Assembly: GCF_016916835.1 (NCBI RefSeq)
Contig: NZ_JAFFIX010000034.1
Span: 1-54,201 of the forward strand
Direction: 5' to 3'
Source of the DNA: Actinacidiphila bryophytorum
Lineage (GTDB): Bacteria > Actinomycetota > Actinomycetes > Streptomycetales > Streptomycetaceae
Length of the DNA stretch: 54,201 nucleotides
The position numbers were made by a program, and so were the translations under genes. The notes under the pieces are model-generated. The model had not been told where the DNA came from. It was given only the letters and a program-made list of their open reading frames with translations, and searched no databases. Positions 8,453 to 17,252 of the stretch are shown piece by piece. Every line of letters starts with the position of its first letter. The stretch's first letter is position 1.

Positions 8453-8464
8453 CGAATCGGTTCG
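8453..8464. promoter_or_regulatory. Operator CGAATCGGTTCG upstream of the LacI gene
   Basis: This 12-mer is the exact reverse complement of the site at 8588-8599. The two copies face the divergent genes at 8410 (minus) and 8642 (plus). A TAGGAT -10-like element for the LacI gene is nearby. Confidence 0.65.
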
Positions 8465-8552
8465 TGGCATGGCGGACAGCCGGTCGCAGCGGCCTGGCCT
8501 GCACTGTCGGCAGACGGCCCTTGGAGCGCGCGGTCCGGTTGCGGCAGGAGCC

Positions 8553-8599
8553 TTGACGGCCGTGGGCCGGAGTCCTACCTTCTCGGTCGAACCGATTCG
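8553..8599 (+). promoter_or_regulatory. Promoter and operator of the binding-protein / GH63 operon
   Basis: TTGACG (8553-8558), a 17-bp spacer and TACCTT (8576-8581) form a vegetative promoter with a start near 8588. The operator CGAACCGATTCG (8588-8599) sits exactly at that start, as at the 7253 promoter. Confidence 0.72.
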
Positions 8600-8641
8600 C
8601 TACTTCGGCGGGACGGACACCGAGCGAAGGGGACATGCGCC

Positions 8642-9892
8642 ATGAACACTCCCGTCCGGCGGAGGTTCGTTGTCGCGTCGCTGGCAGCCGCCCTGGTGGC
8701 GGCCACGGCCACCGCCTGCGGGTCGTCGTCCTCGGACGGATCCTCGGACTCGACGGCGGCCGGCGGCACCTACACGATCTGGGACCCCTACCCGCAGTTC
8801 GACGGCACATCGGACTGGGTGAAGCTGCTGGACAGCTGCGGCAGCCAGGCCGGCGTCAAGGTGAAGCGGACCAGCTTCGACACCACGGACCTGACCAACA
8901 AGACGCTGCTCGCGGCGCAGCAGGGCAACTCCCCCGACGTCCTGATCGTGGACAACCCCGTCGTCTCCACGCTCGCCGAAGCCGGCATCCTGACCACCAC
9001 GCAGGAGAACGGGATCGACACCTCGCAGGCGGAGCCCAACCTGCTGGCGGCCGGCCAGAGCGGCGGCAAGACCTACGGCACACCGATCGGGGCGAACACC
9101 CTGGCGCTGTACTACAACAAGGACATCCTCAAGGCCGCGGGGGTGGACCCGGCCTCGGTCAAGGACTGGGCGTCGCTGAATGCGGCGCTGGCCAAGGTGA
9201 AGGCCGCGGGGAAGAAGGGCATCACCTTCTCCGCCATCGGCACCGAGGAGGGCAGCTTCCAGTTCCTGCCCTGGTTCTGGGGTTCCGGTGCCCAGCTCAC
9301 CGACCTCGGCTCGGACAAGGCGGTCGCCGCGGTCAGCCTGTGGAAGGACTGGCTCACGAAGGGCTACGCGCCCAACTCCGTGATCAACAACACCCAGACC
9401 ACCAGCTGGCAGGAGTTCGCGACCGGGCAGTACGCCTTCGCCGAGAACGGCACCTGGCAGCTGGCCAACGCCAAGAAGGCCGGGTTCGGCTACGGCACCA
9501 TCCCCGTCCCCGCCGCGACCGCGGGCACCGCACCGGCCCCCACCGGTGGCGAGTTCGTCACCGTCCCCGTGCAGAAGGACAGCGGGCGCTACGCCGTCTC
9601 GGACAAGATCGTCTCCTGCCTGACCGACGCGAAGAACCTCATGACCACCGACACGACGCTGTCCTACGTCGGCCCGACCAGGCAGGTCCAGGACCAGCAG
9701 GCGGCCGCCACCCCGGAACTCAAGGTGTGGGTACAGGCGGTGCAGGCGGCCAAGGGCCGCACGAGCGACGACCTCGGCACCAAGTACCCCAAGATCTCCG
9801 AGCAGATGTGGCGCGCGGTGCAGGCGGCACTGACCGGTTCGAAGTCGCCGAAGGACGCCATGTCGGCGGCGCAGTCGTCCGTCTCCCAGTAG
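8642..9892 (+). CDS. ABC sugar-importer solute-binding lipoprotein (no permease genes nearby)
   Basis: The 416-residue product starts with a lipoprotein signal (residues 1-25; lipobox ...TATAC with the modified Cys) and a Ser/Asp-rich linker. A CUT1-type extracellular solute-binding domain follows, with motifs such as ALYYNKDILKAAG near 155-170. It should capture an oligosaccharide at the outer membrane face and hand it to a permease pair. No permease genes follow: the next gene is a cytoplasmic hydrolase 22 bp downstream. It must therefore use permeases encoded elsewhere, or the locus has lost them. The operator of the adjacent LacI lies at its promoter start. The ligand cannot be deduced. 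Confidence 0.85.
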   Translation: MNTPVRRRFVVASLAAALVAATATACGSSSSDGSSDSTAAGGTYTIWDPYPQFDGTSDWVKLLDSCGSQAGVKVKRTSFDTTDLTNKTLLAAQQGNSPDVLIVDNPVVSTLAEAGILTTTQENGIDTSQAEPNLLAAGQSGGKTYGTPIGANTLALYYNKDILKAAGVDPASVKDWASLNAALAKVKAAGKKGITFSAIGTEEGSFQFLPWFWGSGAQLTDLGSDKAVAAVSLWKDWLTKGYAPNSVINNTQTTSWQEFATGQYAFAENGTWQLANAKKAGFGYGTIPVPAATAGTAPAPTGGEFVTVPVQKDSGRYAVSDKIVSCLTDAKNLMTTDTTLSYVGPTRQVQDQQAAATPELKVWVQAVQAAKGRTSDDLGTKYPKISEQMWRAVQAALTGSKSPKDAMSAAQSSVSQ

Positions 9893-9914
9893 CCCAGAGG
9901 ATCGAATTCCGCCG

Positions 9915-11657
9915 ATGACCGCCACCCCCGACAGCCGCGCGTTCGCGATCCGGGAGATTCCGTTCAGCCGCCAGGGATCGTGGTTCAACATCTCGTCGGT
10001 CACCGCCCAGCACAGCCAGGCAGAAGACCTGCACCTGGTCTCCCACCAGAACGGCATGCACGCGGTCCTGCGCTTCGTGCCGCTCGACCCGTCGAGCGGT
10101 GCCCGCGCGCGGACCGCCTGGACGGCGACCCCCGCGATGCTGGCCTGGGAGGGGGACGCCGGGCGCATCGCCCTGGTCTACGAGAGCGCCGACACCGTCC
10201 GGCTGCGCGGCGACATGCTCGACCTGGCGATCACGCCGGCGGACCAGGAGCTGACCCCCTTCACCGGCACGTACTTCTACCGCGACCCCGTCGACGGTTC
10301 CTACCACTTCACCTCGTACGAGACGGGCCGCCGCTACCGCGTCACCCCGCTGGGCGGCGCGGTCGCGACCGCCGAGGGGCTGGAGGGGCTTGCCGGTGCG
10401 GACCGCCGCCTCGTCCTGTCGGGGCCGCGGGGCTGGGAAGCGGTCGTCGAGGAGATCGACAGCGCGCGGCAGCCCTATGCCGCCCGGGGGGACTTCGCCG
10501 CGGCGGCGGCCGCGCACGCCGGGGCCTTCCGGGACTTCGCCGACGCCGTGGCCCCGCTCCCGGCAGGCGAGGCGCCCGCCGCGGAACTGGCCGCGTACGT
10601 CCTGTGGTCGGCCACCACCCGCCCGGCCGGCCTACTGCGGCGTCCCGCGGTGCTGATGTCCAAGCACTGGATGGACAAGGTCTGGAGCTGGGACCACTGC
10701 TTCAACGCCCTCGCGCTGGCCCGGGGTCTGCCGGACCTGGCGTGGGACCAGTTCCAGATACCCTTCGACCACCAGGACGAGAGCGGGGCGCTGCCCGACT
10801 CGGTGACGCACTCGGAGATCCTCTTCAACTTCGTCAAGCCGCCCATCCACGGCTGGGCGCTGCGGCGGCTGCGCGAACGCCTGCCCAGGCAACCGGAGTC
10901 CGCGGAGCTGCGGGAGACCTACCGGCGCCTGGGGCGCTGGACCGACTTCTGGCTCCGGGCCCGCACCGCGCCCGGTCTGCGGCTGCCGCACTACCAGCAC
11001 GGCAACGACAGCGGCTGGGACAACGCCACCACCTTCGACGGCCGGCGGGTGCTGATCACCGCGGACCTCGCGGCCTTCCTCGTCCTCCAACTGGCAGAAC
11101 TGGCCGAACTGGCCAAGGACCTCGGGGAGTCCGACGCCGCGGAGCGGCACCTGGGCACCGCGGACGCGGTCCAGGACGCACTGCTGGAAGAGCTGTGGTC
11201 CGACGGGCGCTTCGGCAGCCGTTCACCGCACTCCGGCGAGGTGTCCACCAGCCGCAGTCTCCTGGACCTGATGCCGATCGTCCTGGGCGAGCGGCTGCCC
11301 CGCGAGGTCGCCGACCGCCTCGCGGAGCGTATCGCGGAGCACCTGACTCCGCACGGCCTGGCCACCGAGCACACCGGCTCGCCCCACTACCTGTCCGACG
11401 GCTACTGGCGAGGCCCGATCTGGGCGCCGGCCACCGTGCTCGTCGAGGACGGGCTGCGCCGGGCCGGCCACACCGCACTCGCCGACGAGATCGGCCGCCG
11501 CTTCCTGCGGCTGTGCGAGACGTCCGGGTTCGCCGAGAACTTCGACGCCCTCACCGGCGAGGGGCTGCGCGACCGCGCCTACACCTGGACCGCGAGCAGC
11601 TACCTGCTGCTCGCGGACGGACAGCACAGCCGCAGCGCGGCATCCGGCCCGCGCTGA
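9915..11657 (+). CDS. GH63-type (MGH1-like) cytoplasmic glycoside hydrolase
   Basis: The 580-residue product has no signal peptide. The C-terminal (alpha/alpha)6 barrel carries features of GH63 and related trehalase/glucoamylase-clan proteins: KVWSWDHCFNALALA (about 253-267), GALPDS, GNDSGWDNATTF (about 358-369), DGYWRGPIWAP (about 494-504) and FAENFDALTGEG near the C-terminus. The N-terminal ~180 residues are a beta domain. Family members hydrolyse alpha-glucosides, mannosylglycerate or related bonds by inversion; the substrate here is not evident. It follows the orphan binding protein by 22 bp, so the pair is probably one transcript. The start codon has only a distant GAGGA (about 14 bases), so initiation may depend on coupling. 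Confidence 0.75.
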   Translation: MTATPDSRAFAIREIPFSRQGSWFNISSVTAQHSQAEDLHLVSHQNGMHAVLRFVPLDPSSGARARTAWTATPAMLAWEGDAGRIALVYESADTVRLRGDMLDLAITPADQELTPFTGTYFYRDPVDGSYHFTSYETGRRYRVTPLGGAVATAEGLEGLAGADRRLVLSGPRGWEAVVEEIDSARQPYAARGDFAAAAAAHAGAFRDFADAVAPLPAGEAPAAELAAYVLWSATTRPAGLLRRPAVLMSKHWMDKVWSWDHCFNALALARGLPDLAWDQFQIPFDHQDESGALPDSVTHSEILFNFVKPPIHGWALRRLRERLPRQPESAELRETYRRLGRWTDFWLRARTAPGLRLPHYQHGNDSGWDNATTFDGRRVLITADLAAFLVLQLAELAELAKDLGESDAAERHLGTADAVQDALLEELWSDGRFGSRSPHSGEVSTSRSLLDLMPIVLGERLPREVADRLAERIAEHLTPHGLATEHTGSPHYLSDGYWRGPIWAPATVLVEDGLRRAGHTALADEIGRRFLRLCETSGFAENFDALTGEGLRDRAYTWTASSYLLLADGQHSRSAASGPR

Positions 11658-11855
11658 CCCACCGTCAGCGACGTTGTGCGCACGGCCCGTCGCTGCCCGC
11701 CGCCGCCCTCCGTGGGGCCGCCGCGAGGCGTCCGAAACAACAGCCCCCGCCATACTCGAAAATTTTCGAACAGCCGGCCCGGCGAGGCCGACTCGCGGCA
11801 GGCGGACGGGCGACACGGGACCGACCTGGGCCGGAGGCCTCTTTGTGTGAGATGT
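11658..11855. promoter_or_regulatory. Intergenic region with a 14-bp palindrome
   Basis: The only clear element is TCGAAAATTTTCGA at 11756-11769, a perfect 14-bp palindrome. It lies about 100 bp upstream of the promoter of the next operon and may be an upstream regulator site. No terminator is obvious after the GH63 gene. Confidence 0.45.
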
Positions 11856-11856
11856 A

Positions 11857-11885
11857 TTGACGTGCGCCGATGGCCGACCTAAGGT
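11857..11885 (+). promoter_or_regulatory. Near-consensus promoter of the binding protein-permease-abfA operon
   Basis: TTGACG (11857-11862), a 17-bp spacer and TAAGGT (11880-11885) give a predicted start near 11892. The leader to the ATG at 12307 would be about 415 nt, unusually long. Confidence 0.65.
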
Positions 11886-11908
11886 GCCCGAAACGATCGC
11901 AAGGCGCG

Positions 11909-11919
11909 CGAAACTTTCG
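11909..11919. promoter_or_regulatory. CGAAACTTTCG inverted repeat
   Basis: This perfect 5-bp inverted repeat around one base lies about 17 bp after the predicted start; a half copy, CGAAAC, is at 11889. It resembles the CGAAA-N-TTTCG boxes described upstream of Streptomyces xylanase and xylosidase genes (recalled knowledge), so control by a xylan-type regulator is possible. Confidence 0.55.
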
Positions 11920-11970
11920 GTCCCGGGGGGGAGAGTCCGGAACGACACGAAGCGGGGAGGGGATCTTGAA

Positions 11971-11984
11971 TGTTAACGCTCACC
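11971..11984. promoter_or_regulatory. AraR-type operator TGTTAACGCTCACC in the leader
   Basis: It matches TGTTAGCGCTCACA at 12 of 14 positions and lies about 80 bp after the predicted start, where a bound repressor could block elongation. An alternative weak promoter, TTGAAT-16-TAATCC (11966-11993), overlaps it. Confidence 0.6.
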
Positions 11985-12306
11985 ACGTAATCCGTGCGCT
12001 GATCGCCGACCGCCGGGCTCCCATCGCACCTCACGGGTGCCCGTCAGCGACGACGTAGCCGTACGCCGCATTCCCACCCCCGCAACACCCCGCTCACGGT
12101 GCGGTGTTCGCCTGCGCTCACCCTCAGCAGGCAGCAGCCGCATTTCGCCCGCCTCCGTTCGGGGACTTCCCCGGCCCGCCACATCAGCATGCGGCCCGGA
12201 CCACCAGATCAGCACGTGCACGAGAGCTCCGGCGCCCATCAGGCCATCGCGTTGCACACCAATCCCACCAATTGCGACAGCGACGACACATCAGGGAGAT
12301 TCCACG

Positions 12307-13620
12307 ATGACGAGGAAGACACGCAGCGTGACCGCTGTGGGGATCGGCTTGGGCATCGCGCTTGCTGCCACCGCCTGTGCCGGCGGCAGCGACGACAGCA
12401 GCAGCAGTGACAACAGCGGCGGCGGTTCCTCGGGCGAGAAGGTCACGGTGACCGTCTGGGAGAACGCGCAGCCCGGACCCGGCGCGGAGTACTGGAAGAG
12501 CGCCGCTGCGGCCTACCACGCGCTGCACCCGAACGTCACGATCAAGATCCAGTACGTGCAGAACGAGGACCTTGACGGCAAGCTGCAGACCGCGCTCAAC
12601 TCCGGTTCCGCGCCCGACGTCTTCCTGCAGCGCGGCGGCGGCAAGATGCAGGCCATGGTCGACGCCGGCCAGCTCCAGTCGCTGAACCTCACCGACACCG
12701 ACAAGGCGAACGTCGGCGCGGCAGCCCTGGCCGCGGACTCGATCGACGGCAAGGTCTACGCGATGCCGCTCGACACCGCTCCCGAGGGCATCTACTACAG
12801 CAAGGACCTGTTCAAGCAGGCCGGCATCACCGCCACGCCGACGACGATGGAGGAGCTCCAGGCCGACGTCGCCAAGCTGAAGGCGATCAAGGTCGCGCCG
12901 ATCGCGGTCGGCGCGAAGGACGCCTGGCCCGCCGCGCACTGGTACTACAACTTCGCCCTGCGCGAGTGCAGCCAGGACACCATGTCGAAGGCAGGCAAGT
13001 CGCTGAAGTTCGACGACCCGTGCTGGACCAAGGCCGGCGAGGACCTGGCCTCGTTCCTGAAGATCAACCCCTTCCAGAACGGGTTCCTGACCGCCTCCGC
13101 GCAGCAGGGCGCCGGCTCCTCCGCGGGCCTGCTCGCCAACCACAAGGCCGCCATGGAGCTGATGGGCAACTGGGACCCCGGAGTGATCGGCAGCCTGACC
13201 CCGAACCAGAAGCCGCTGCCGGACCTCGGCTGGTTCCCCTTCCCCGCGGTGGCCGGCGGCCAAGGCGACCCGAGCGCCATCATGGGCGGCAGCGGGGGGT
13301 ACTCGCTGTCCAAGAACGCGCCGAAGGAGGCCTTCAACTTCCTGCAGTTCCTGGTGACCAAGGAGCAGCAGGAGGGCTACGCCAAGGGCTTCGTCACCAT
13401 CCCGGTGAACAAGGCCGCCCAGTCGGTCGTCACCGACTCGTACAACATCTCCGCCCTGGAGGCCTTCAACAAGGCCGCCTATTCCATGCAGTTCCTTGAC
13501 ACCGAGTACGGGCAGAACGTCGGCAACGCCATGAACACCGCGGTGGTGAACCTGCTCGCCGGCAAGGGCACGGCGGCCGACATCGTCAAGGACACGAACA
13601 AGGCTGCCGAGAGGGGCTGA
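12307..13620 (+). CDS. ABC sugar-importer solute-binding lipoprotein
   Basis: The 437-residue CUT1-type binding protein starts with a lipoprotein signal (LAATAC, modified Cys near 24) and a Ser/Gly linker. The mature domain shows DVFLQRGGG, APEGIYYSKDLFKQAG and a C-terminal KAAERG. It should deliver an oligosaccharide to the permease pair encoded directly downstream (12 bp, then a 1-bp overlap), with the GH51 arabinofuranosidase last in the unit. The substrate is therefore probably an arabino- or arabinoxylo-oligosaccharide. No ATPase gene is present; in Streptomyces the shared MsiK ATPase normally serves such systems. Upstream DNA carries a CGAAA-N-TTTCG box and an AraR-type site. Confidence 0.88.
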   Translation: MTRKTRSVTAVGIGLGIALAATACAGGSDDSSSSDNSGGGSSGEKVTVTVWENAQPGPGAEYWKSAAAAYHALHPNVTIKIQYVQNEDLDGKLQTALNSGSAPDVFLQRGGGKMQAMVDAGQLQSLNLTDTDKANVGAAALAADSIDGKVYAMPLDTAPEGIYYSKDLFKQAGITATPTTMEELQADVAKLKAIKVAPIAVGAKDAWPAAHWYYNFALRECSQDTMSKAGKSLKFDDPCWTKAGEDLASFLKINPFQNGFLTASAQQGAGSSAGLLANHKAAMELMGNWDPGVIGSLTPNQKPLPDLGWFPFPAVAGGQGDPSAIMGGSGGYSLSKNAPKEAFNFLQFLVTKEQQEGYAKGFVTIPVNKAAQSVVTDSYNISALEAFNKAAYSMQFLDTEYGQNVGNAMNTAVVNLLAGKGTAADIVKDTNKAAERG

Positions 13621-13631
13621 GTAAGTAGCCC

Positions 13632-14648
13632 ATGAGCGACACCCTGGGTACTGAAACGGCCTTCGGCCGCCAGTCGCAGGGCACGTCACGGGTCGGGGGC
13701 GCTGCCACGCCCCCGACCGCGCCGCGAGCGGCCTCGCGCCGCCGCGGTCGTGCCAAGATGCGACTCGAGATCGCCCTCCTGTCAGGACCGGCGATCCTCA
13801 TGTTCCTGGCGTTCGTGATCTTCCCGGTCGCGCTCGCCGCGTACTACGGCTTCTACCGCTGGCACGGCTACGGAGCACCGTCCGACTGGGTCGGCCTGAA
13901 CAACTACCGGCTGATCCTCACCGATCCCGCCTTCCAGCAGGTCCTCAAGCACAGCTTCATGATCATGGGCCTGTCCCTTGTCATCCAGGGCCCGCTGGCC
14001 ATCCTGCTGGCACTCCTGCTCAACCAGAAGATCCGCGGCCGCTCGGTCATCCGGATCCTGATCTTCGTGCCCTACATCATCTCCGAGGTCATCGTCGGCA
14101 CCGGCTGGAGCCTGATGCTCCAGGGCGACGGCGCCATGAACGACCTGCTGCGGCACATCGGCCTCGGCTCGCTGCAGGCCGACTGGCTCTCGAACCCGAA
14201 GCTGGCCATCTGGACGCTGATGGCGATCATCTCCTGGAAGTACATCGGGTTCGCGGTGATCCTGATGCTCGCCGGCCTGCAGTCGATCCCCGAGGAACTC
14301 TTCGAGGCGGCGCAGATCGACGGCGCCTCCTACTGGCAGATCCAGCGCCGCATCACGCTGCCGCTGCTGGGGCCGACGATCCGCATCTGGGCGTTCCTGT
14401 CGATCATCGGCTCGCTGCAGCTGTTCGACCTCGTCTACATCATCTGGGGCCAGTACGTCTCGGGCACCGCGGGCACCTCGACCATGGCGATCTACATGCT
14501 CGCCCAGGGCCGCAACGCGGGCAACTACGGCTACGGCAGCGCCATCGCGGTCGTGATGTTCCTGATCTCGCTGGTCGTGGCGCTGATCTACCAGCGCTTC
14601 GTCCTGCGCCGTGACCTACGGGGAGCCGTCACGGAAGGAACCGTCTGA
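13632..14648 (+). CDS. ABC sugar-importer permease, MalF-type
   Basis: The 338-residue product has a basic N-terminal tail of about 45 residues, six predicted membrane segments and the EAA loop EELFEAAQIDGASYWQIQRR (about 220-240), which docks the ATPase. It forms a heterodimeric channel with the next gene product, and its stop codon overlaps that start by one base. The start is modestly supported because no strong ribosome binding site precedes the ATG; an internal ATG at the end of the basic tail is an alternative. Confidence 0.88.
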   Translation: MSDTLGTETAFGRQSQGTSRVGGAATPPTAPRAASRRRGRAKMRLEIALLSGPAILMFLAFVIFPVALAAYYGFYRWHGYGAPSDWVGLNNYRLILTDPAFQQVLKHSFMIMGLSLVIQGPLAILLALLLNQKIRGRSVIRILIFVPYIISEVIVGTGWSLMLQGDGAMNDLLRHIGLGSLQADWLSNPKLAIWTLMAIISWKYIGFAVILMLAGLQSIPEELFEAAQIDGASYWQIQRRITLPLLGPTIRIWAFLSIIGSLQLFDLVYIIWGQYVSGTAGTSTMAIYMLAQGRNAGNYGYGSAIAVVMFLISLVVALIYQRFVLRRDLRGAVTEGTV

Positions 14649-15550
14649 TGAGCGCGACCACCGCAAGATCCTGGTTCTCCTCCACCACCGGGAGCAGGAG
14701 ACCCGGCAGCCGCCGGGACAGCCGCGACGCACCGCAGAAGTGGGGCAGCCCCTTCACCTACTTCGTCGCGCTGCTGTTCATCGGGGTCTGCATCGCACCG
14801 GTGATCTACATCGTGCTGGGCGGCTTCCGCACCAACTCGCAGATCACCAAGAGCCCTGCCGGGCTGCCGCACCCCTGGATCACCGCCAACTACATCAACG
14901 TCCTGAAGTCCAACAGGTTCTGGGGCGAGTTCGCCAACTCCGTCCTGGTCGCGCTGGCCAGCACCGTCGGCATCGTCGTGCTCGGCCTGATGGTGAGCTT
15001 CGTGATCGCGCGCTACGACTTCAAGCTCAAGGGCGCGATGTACTCGCTGTTCGCCGCCGGCCTGATGTTCCCGATGGTCATCGCGATCACCCCGCTCTAC
15101 ATCGTGATCAAGGACCTGGGGCTGATCGACAACCTGCTCGGCGTGATCGTCCCGCAGATCGCCTTCGGTCTGCCGACGACCGTGATCATCCTGGTGCCGT
15201 TCCTGCGGGCCATCCCGAACGAGATCGAGGAGGCCGCCGCGATCGACGGCACCAGCCGGCTCGGGTTCTTCGTCCGGATGGTGATCCCGCTGTCGCTGCC
15301 GGGTGTCGTGACGGTCTCGATCCTGTCTTTCATCGGAAGCTGGAACAACTACGTCCTGCCCCTGTACATCCTCAACTCGCAAGCCAACTTCACCCTGCCG
15401 CTCGGCGTGCAGGCCTTCTCCTCGCAGTACTCCACGGACACCGCGAAGGTCCTGGCTTTCACGTCGCTCGCGATGCTGCCCGCACTGGTCTTCTTCTCCA
15501 TCTTCGAGAAGCGGATCGTCGGCGGTCTCACGGGCGCGGTGAAGGGCTGA
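14648..15550 (+). CDS. ABC sugar-importer permease, MalG-type
   Basis: The 300-residue product has six membrane segments and the EAA loop NEIEEAAAIDGTSRLGFFVR (about 194-213). The ATG overlaps the previous stop (TGATG), so the two permeases are translationally coupled. It completes the CUT1 importer that begins at 12307. The arabinofuranosidase gene follows after 115 bp, probably in the same transcript. Confidence 0.88.
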   Translation: MSATTARSWFSSTTGSRRPGSRRDSRDAPQKWGSPFTYFVALLFIGVCIAPVIYIVLGGFRTNSQITKSPAGLPHPWITANYINVLKSNRFWGEFANSVLVALASTVGIVVLGLMVSFVIARYDFKLKGAMYSLFAAGLMFPMVIAITPLYIVIKDLGLIDNLLGVIVPQIAFGLPTTVIILVPFLRAIPNEIEEAAAIDGTSRLGFFVRMVIPLSLPGVVTVSILSFIGSWNNYVLPLYILNSQANFTLPLGVQAFSSQYSTDTAKVLAFTSLAMLPALVFFSIFEKRIVGGLTGAVKG

Positions 15551-15665
15551 AGCCGGCCGCACACGACGCACCCCCTGTGAGCCTGCCCGTGCCGTACCCC
15601 GGCAGGGGCAGGCCGCTGAGCGGCGCCCTCGCTCGGCCCGCACCACCCAGACAAGGACCACTCCA

Positions 15666-17165
15666 TTGCCCCGCGCGCACATCACGCTCGACAGGCAGGC
15701 GCTCGTCGCCCCTGTCCGACGCCGCACCTTCGGGTCGTTCGTCGAACACCTCGGCCGCTGCGTCTACACCGGGCTCTACGAACCGGGCCACCCGACCGCG
15801 AACGACGACGGCTTCCGCATGGACGTCGTCGCACTCGTCAGGGAACTCGGCAGCTCGACCGTCCGCTACCCGGGCGGAAACTTCGTCTCCGGCTTCCGCT
15901 GGGAGGACTCCGTCGGCCCGCGCGAGCAGCGCCCGGTGCGCCGCGACCTCGCCTGGCACGCGCTGGAGTCGAACCAGGTCGGCCTCGACGAGTTCGCCAG
16001 GTGGCTCAAGCTCACCGACTCCGAGCTGATGCTGGCGGTCAACGTCGCCACCCGGGGCATCCTGCCCGCCCTCGACCTGCTGGAGTACGCCAACCACCCG
16101 TCGGGCACGGCGCTTTCCGACCTGCGCATCGCCAACGGCACCCCGGAGCCGCACGACATCCGCATGTGGTGCCTCGGCAACGAGATGGACGGGCCGTGGC
16201 AGACCGGCTTCATGACCGCCGACGACTACGGCAAGATCGCCGCCCGCACCGCCGCCGCGATGAAGATGGCAGACAAGGACCTTGAACTGGTCGTGTGCGG
16301 CTCCTCCGGGTCCGGCATGCCGACGTTCGGCGACTGGGAGCGGACGGTCCTGGAGCACACCTACGACCATGTCGACTACGTCTCCTGCCACGCGTACTAC
16401 CAGGAGCTCGACGGCGACCTCGGCTCCTTCCTCGCCTCGGCGACCGACATGGACTTCTTCATCGACACCGTCGTGGCGACCGCCGATCACGTGGGCTTCA
16501 AGAAGCGCTCCACCAAGAAGATCAACATCTCCTTCGACGAGTGGAACGTCTGGTACCTCAAGGAGCACATGGAGTCCCAGCAGGCCGAGACCGAGTGGCG
16601 GCACGCCCCCCGGCAGCTGGAGGACACCTACACGGTGGCCGACGCAGTCGTGGTCGGCAACCTGCTGATGACGCTGCTGCGGCGCAGCGACCGGGTCACC
16701 TCGGCGTCCCTCGCGCAGCTCGTCAACGTGATCGCGCCGATCAGGACGGAGCCCGGCGGGCCGGCCTGGCGGCAGACGACCTTCCACCCGTTCTCGATCA
16801 CCAGCCGGCTCGCGTCCGGCGAGGTGGTACGCCCCGTCATCGAGTCGCCCGTCTACGAGACGGCCCGGTACGGCGAGGCGGCCCTCGTGGACGCGGTCGC
16901 CACCGTCGACGAGGACCGCGCCGCGGTCTTCCTGGTCAACCGCGACCTCGCGGAGGCCGCACAGGTCACGATCGACGTTCGGGGACTGGGCTCGTCGCGC
17001 GTGGCCGAGGCGCTCACGCTCGCCGACCCCGACGTGTACGCGAAGAACACGCTGGACGACCAGAACCGGGTGGTGCCGGCCGCCAACACCACCGCGGTGC
17101 TCGCCGACGGCGTCCTCACCGTCACCCTGCCGCCGGTCTCATGGACGGCGATCGCCCTGCGCTGA
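15666..17165 (+). CDS. abfA: GH51 alpha-L-arabinofuranosidase (intracellular)
   Basis: The 499-residue product lacks a signal peptide and matches GH51 throughout: TFGSFVEHLGRCVYTGLYEP at the start, RYPGGNF (67-73), acid/base GNEMDG (E173) and nucleophile ISFDEWNVWY (E292). The family removes terminal alpha-L-arabinofuranosyl groups from small arabino- and arabinoxylo-oligosaccharides in the cytoplasm. The TTG start at 15666-15668 has AAGGA eight bases upstream and fits the family N-terminus. It is last in the importer operon starting at 12307, so it probably acts on the imported substrate. The released arabinose would enter the araB pathway at the left edge. Confidence 0.95.
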   Translation: MPRAHITLDRQALVAPVRRRTFGSFVEHLGRCVYTGLYEPGHPTANDDGFRMDVVALVRELGSSTVRYPGGNFVSGFRWEDSVGPREQRPVRRDLAWHALESNQVGLDEFARWLKLTDSELMLAVNVATRGILPALDLLEYANHPSGTALSDLRIANGTPEPHDIRMWCLGNEMDGPWQTGFMTADDYGKIAARTAAAMKMADKDLELVVCGSSGSGMPTFGDWERTVLEHTYDHVDYVSCHAYYQELDGDLGSFLASATDMDFFIDTVVATADHVGFKKRSTKKINISFDEWNVWYLKEHMESQQAETEWRHAPRQLEDTYTVADAVVVGNLLMTLLRRSDRVTSASLAQLVNVIAPIRTEPGGPAWRQTTFHPFSITSRLASGEVVRPVIESPVYETARYGEAALVDAVATVDEDRAAVFLVNRDLAEAAQVTIDVRGLGSSRVAEALTLADPDVYAKNTLDDQNRVVPAANTTAVLADGVLTVTLPPVSWTAIALR

Positions 17166-17181
17166 CCGGGAGCACACACCA

Positions 17182-17221
17182 GGTCCGGCGCCGCGACGGC
17201 TCTCCGTCCCGGCGCCGGACC
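17182..17221. terminator. Bidirectional terminator between convergent operons
   Basis: GGTCCGGCGCCG (17182-17193) pairs with CGGCGCCGGACC (17210-17221), with an inner GACGG-CTCT-CCGTC stem. It lies between the stop codons of the GH51 gene and the sucrose phosphorylase gene. Confidence 0.75.
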
Positions 17222-17252
17222 GCGTCCCCGCGGACACGCGCCCCCGCGGGCG

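Noticed and set aside
7355..9850. Counting every CGAACCG/CGGTTCG match, such as the one near 9835, as an operator
   Set aside because: The copy near 9835 is a single half-site inside the end of a coding region with no promoter nearby; the composition makes such half-sites common.
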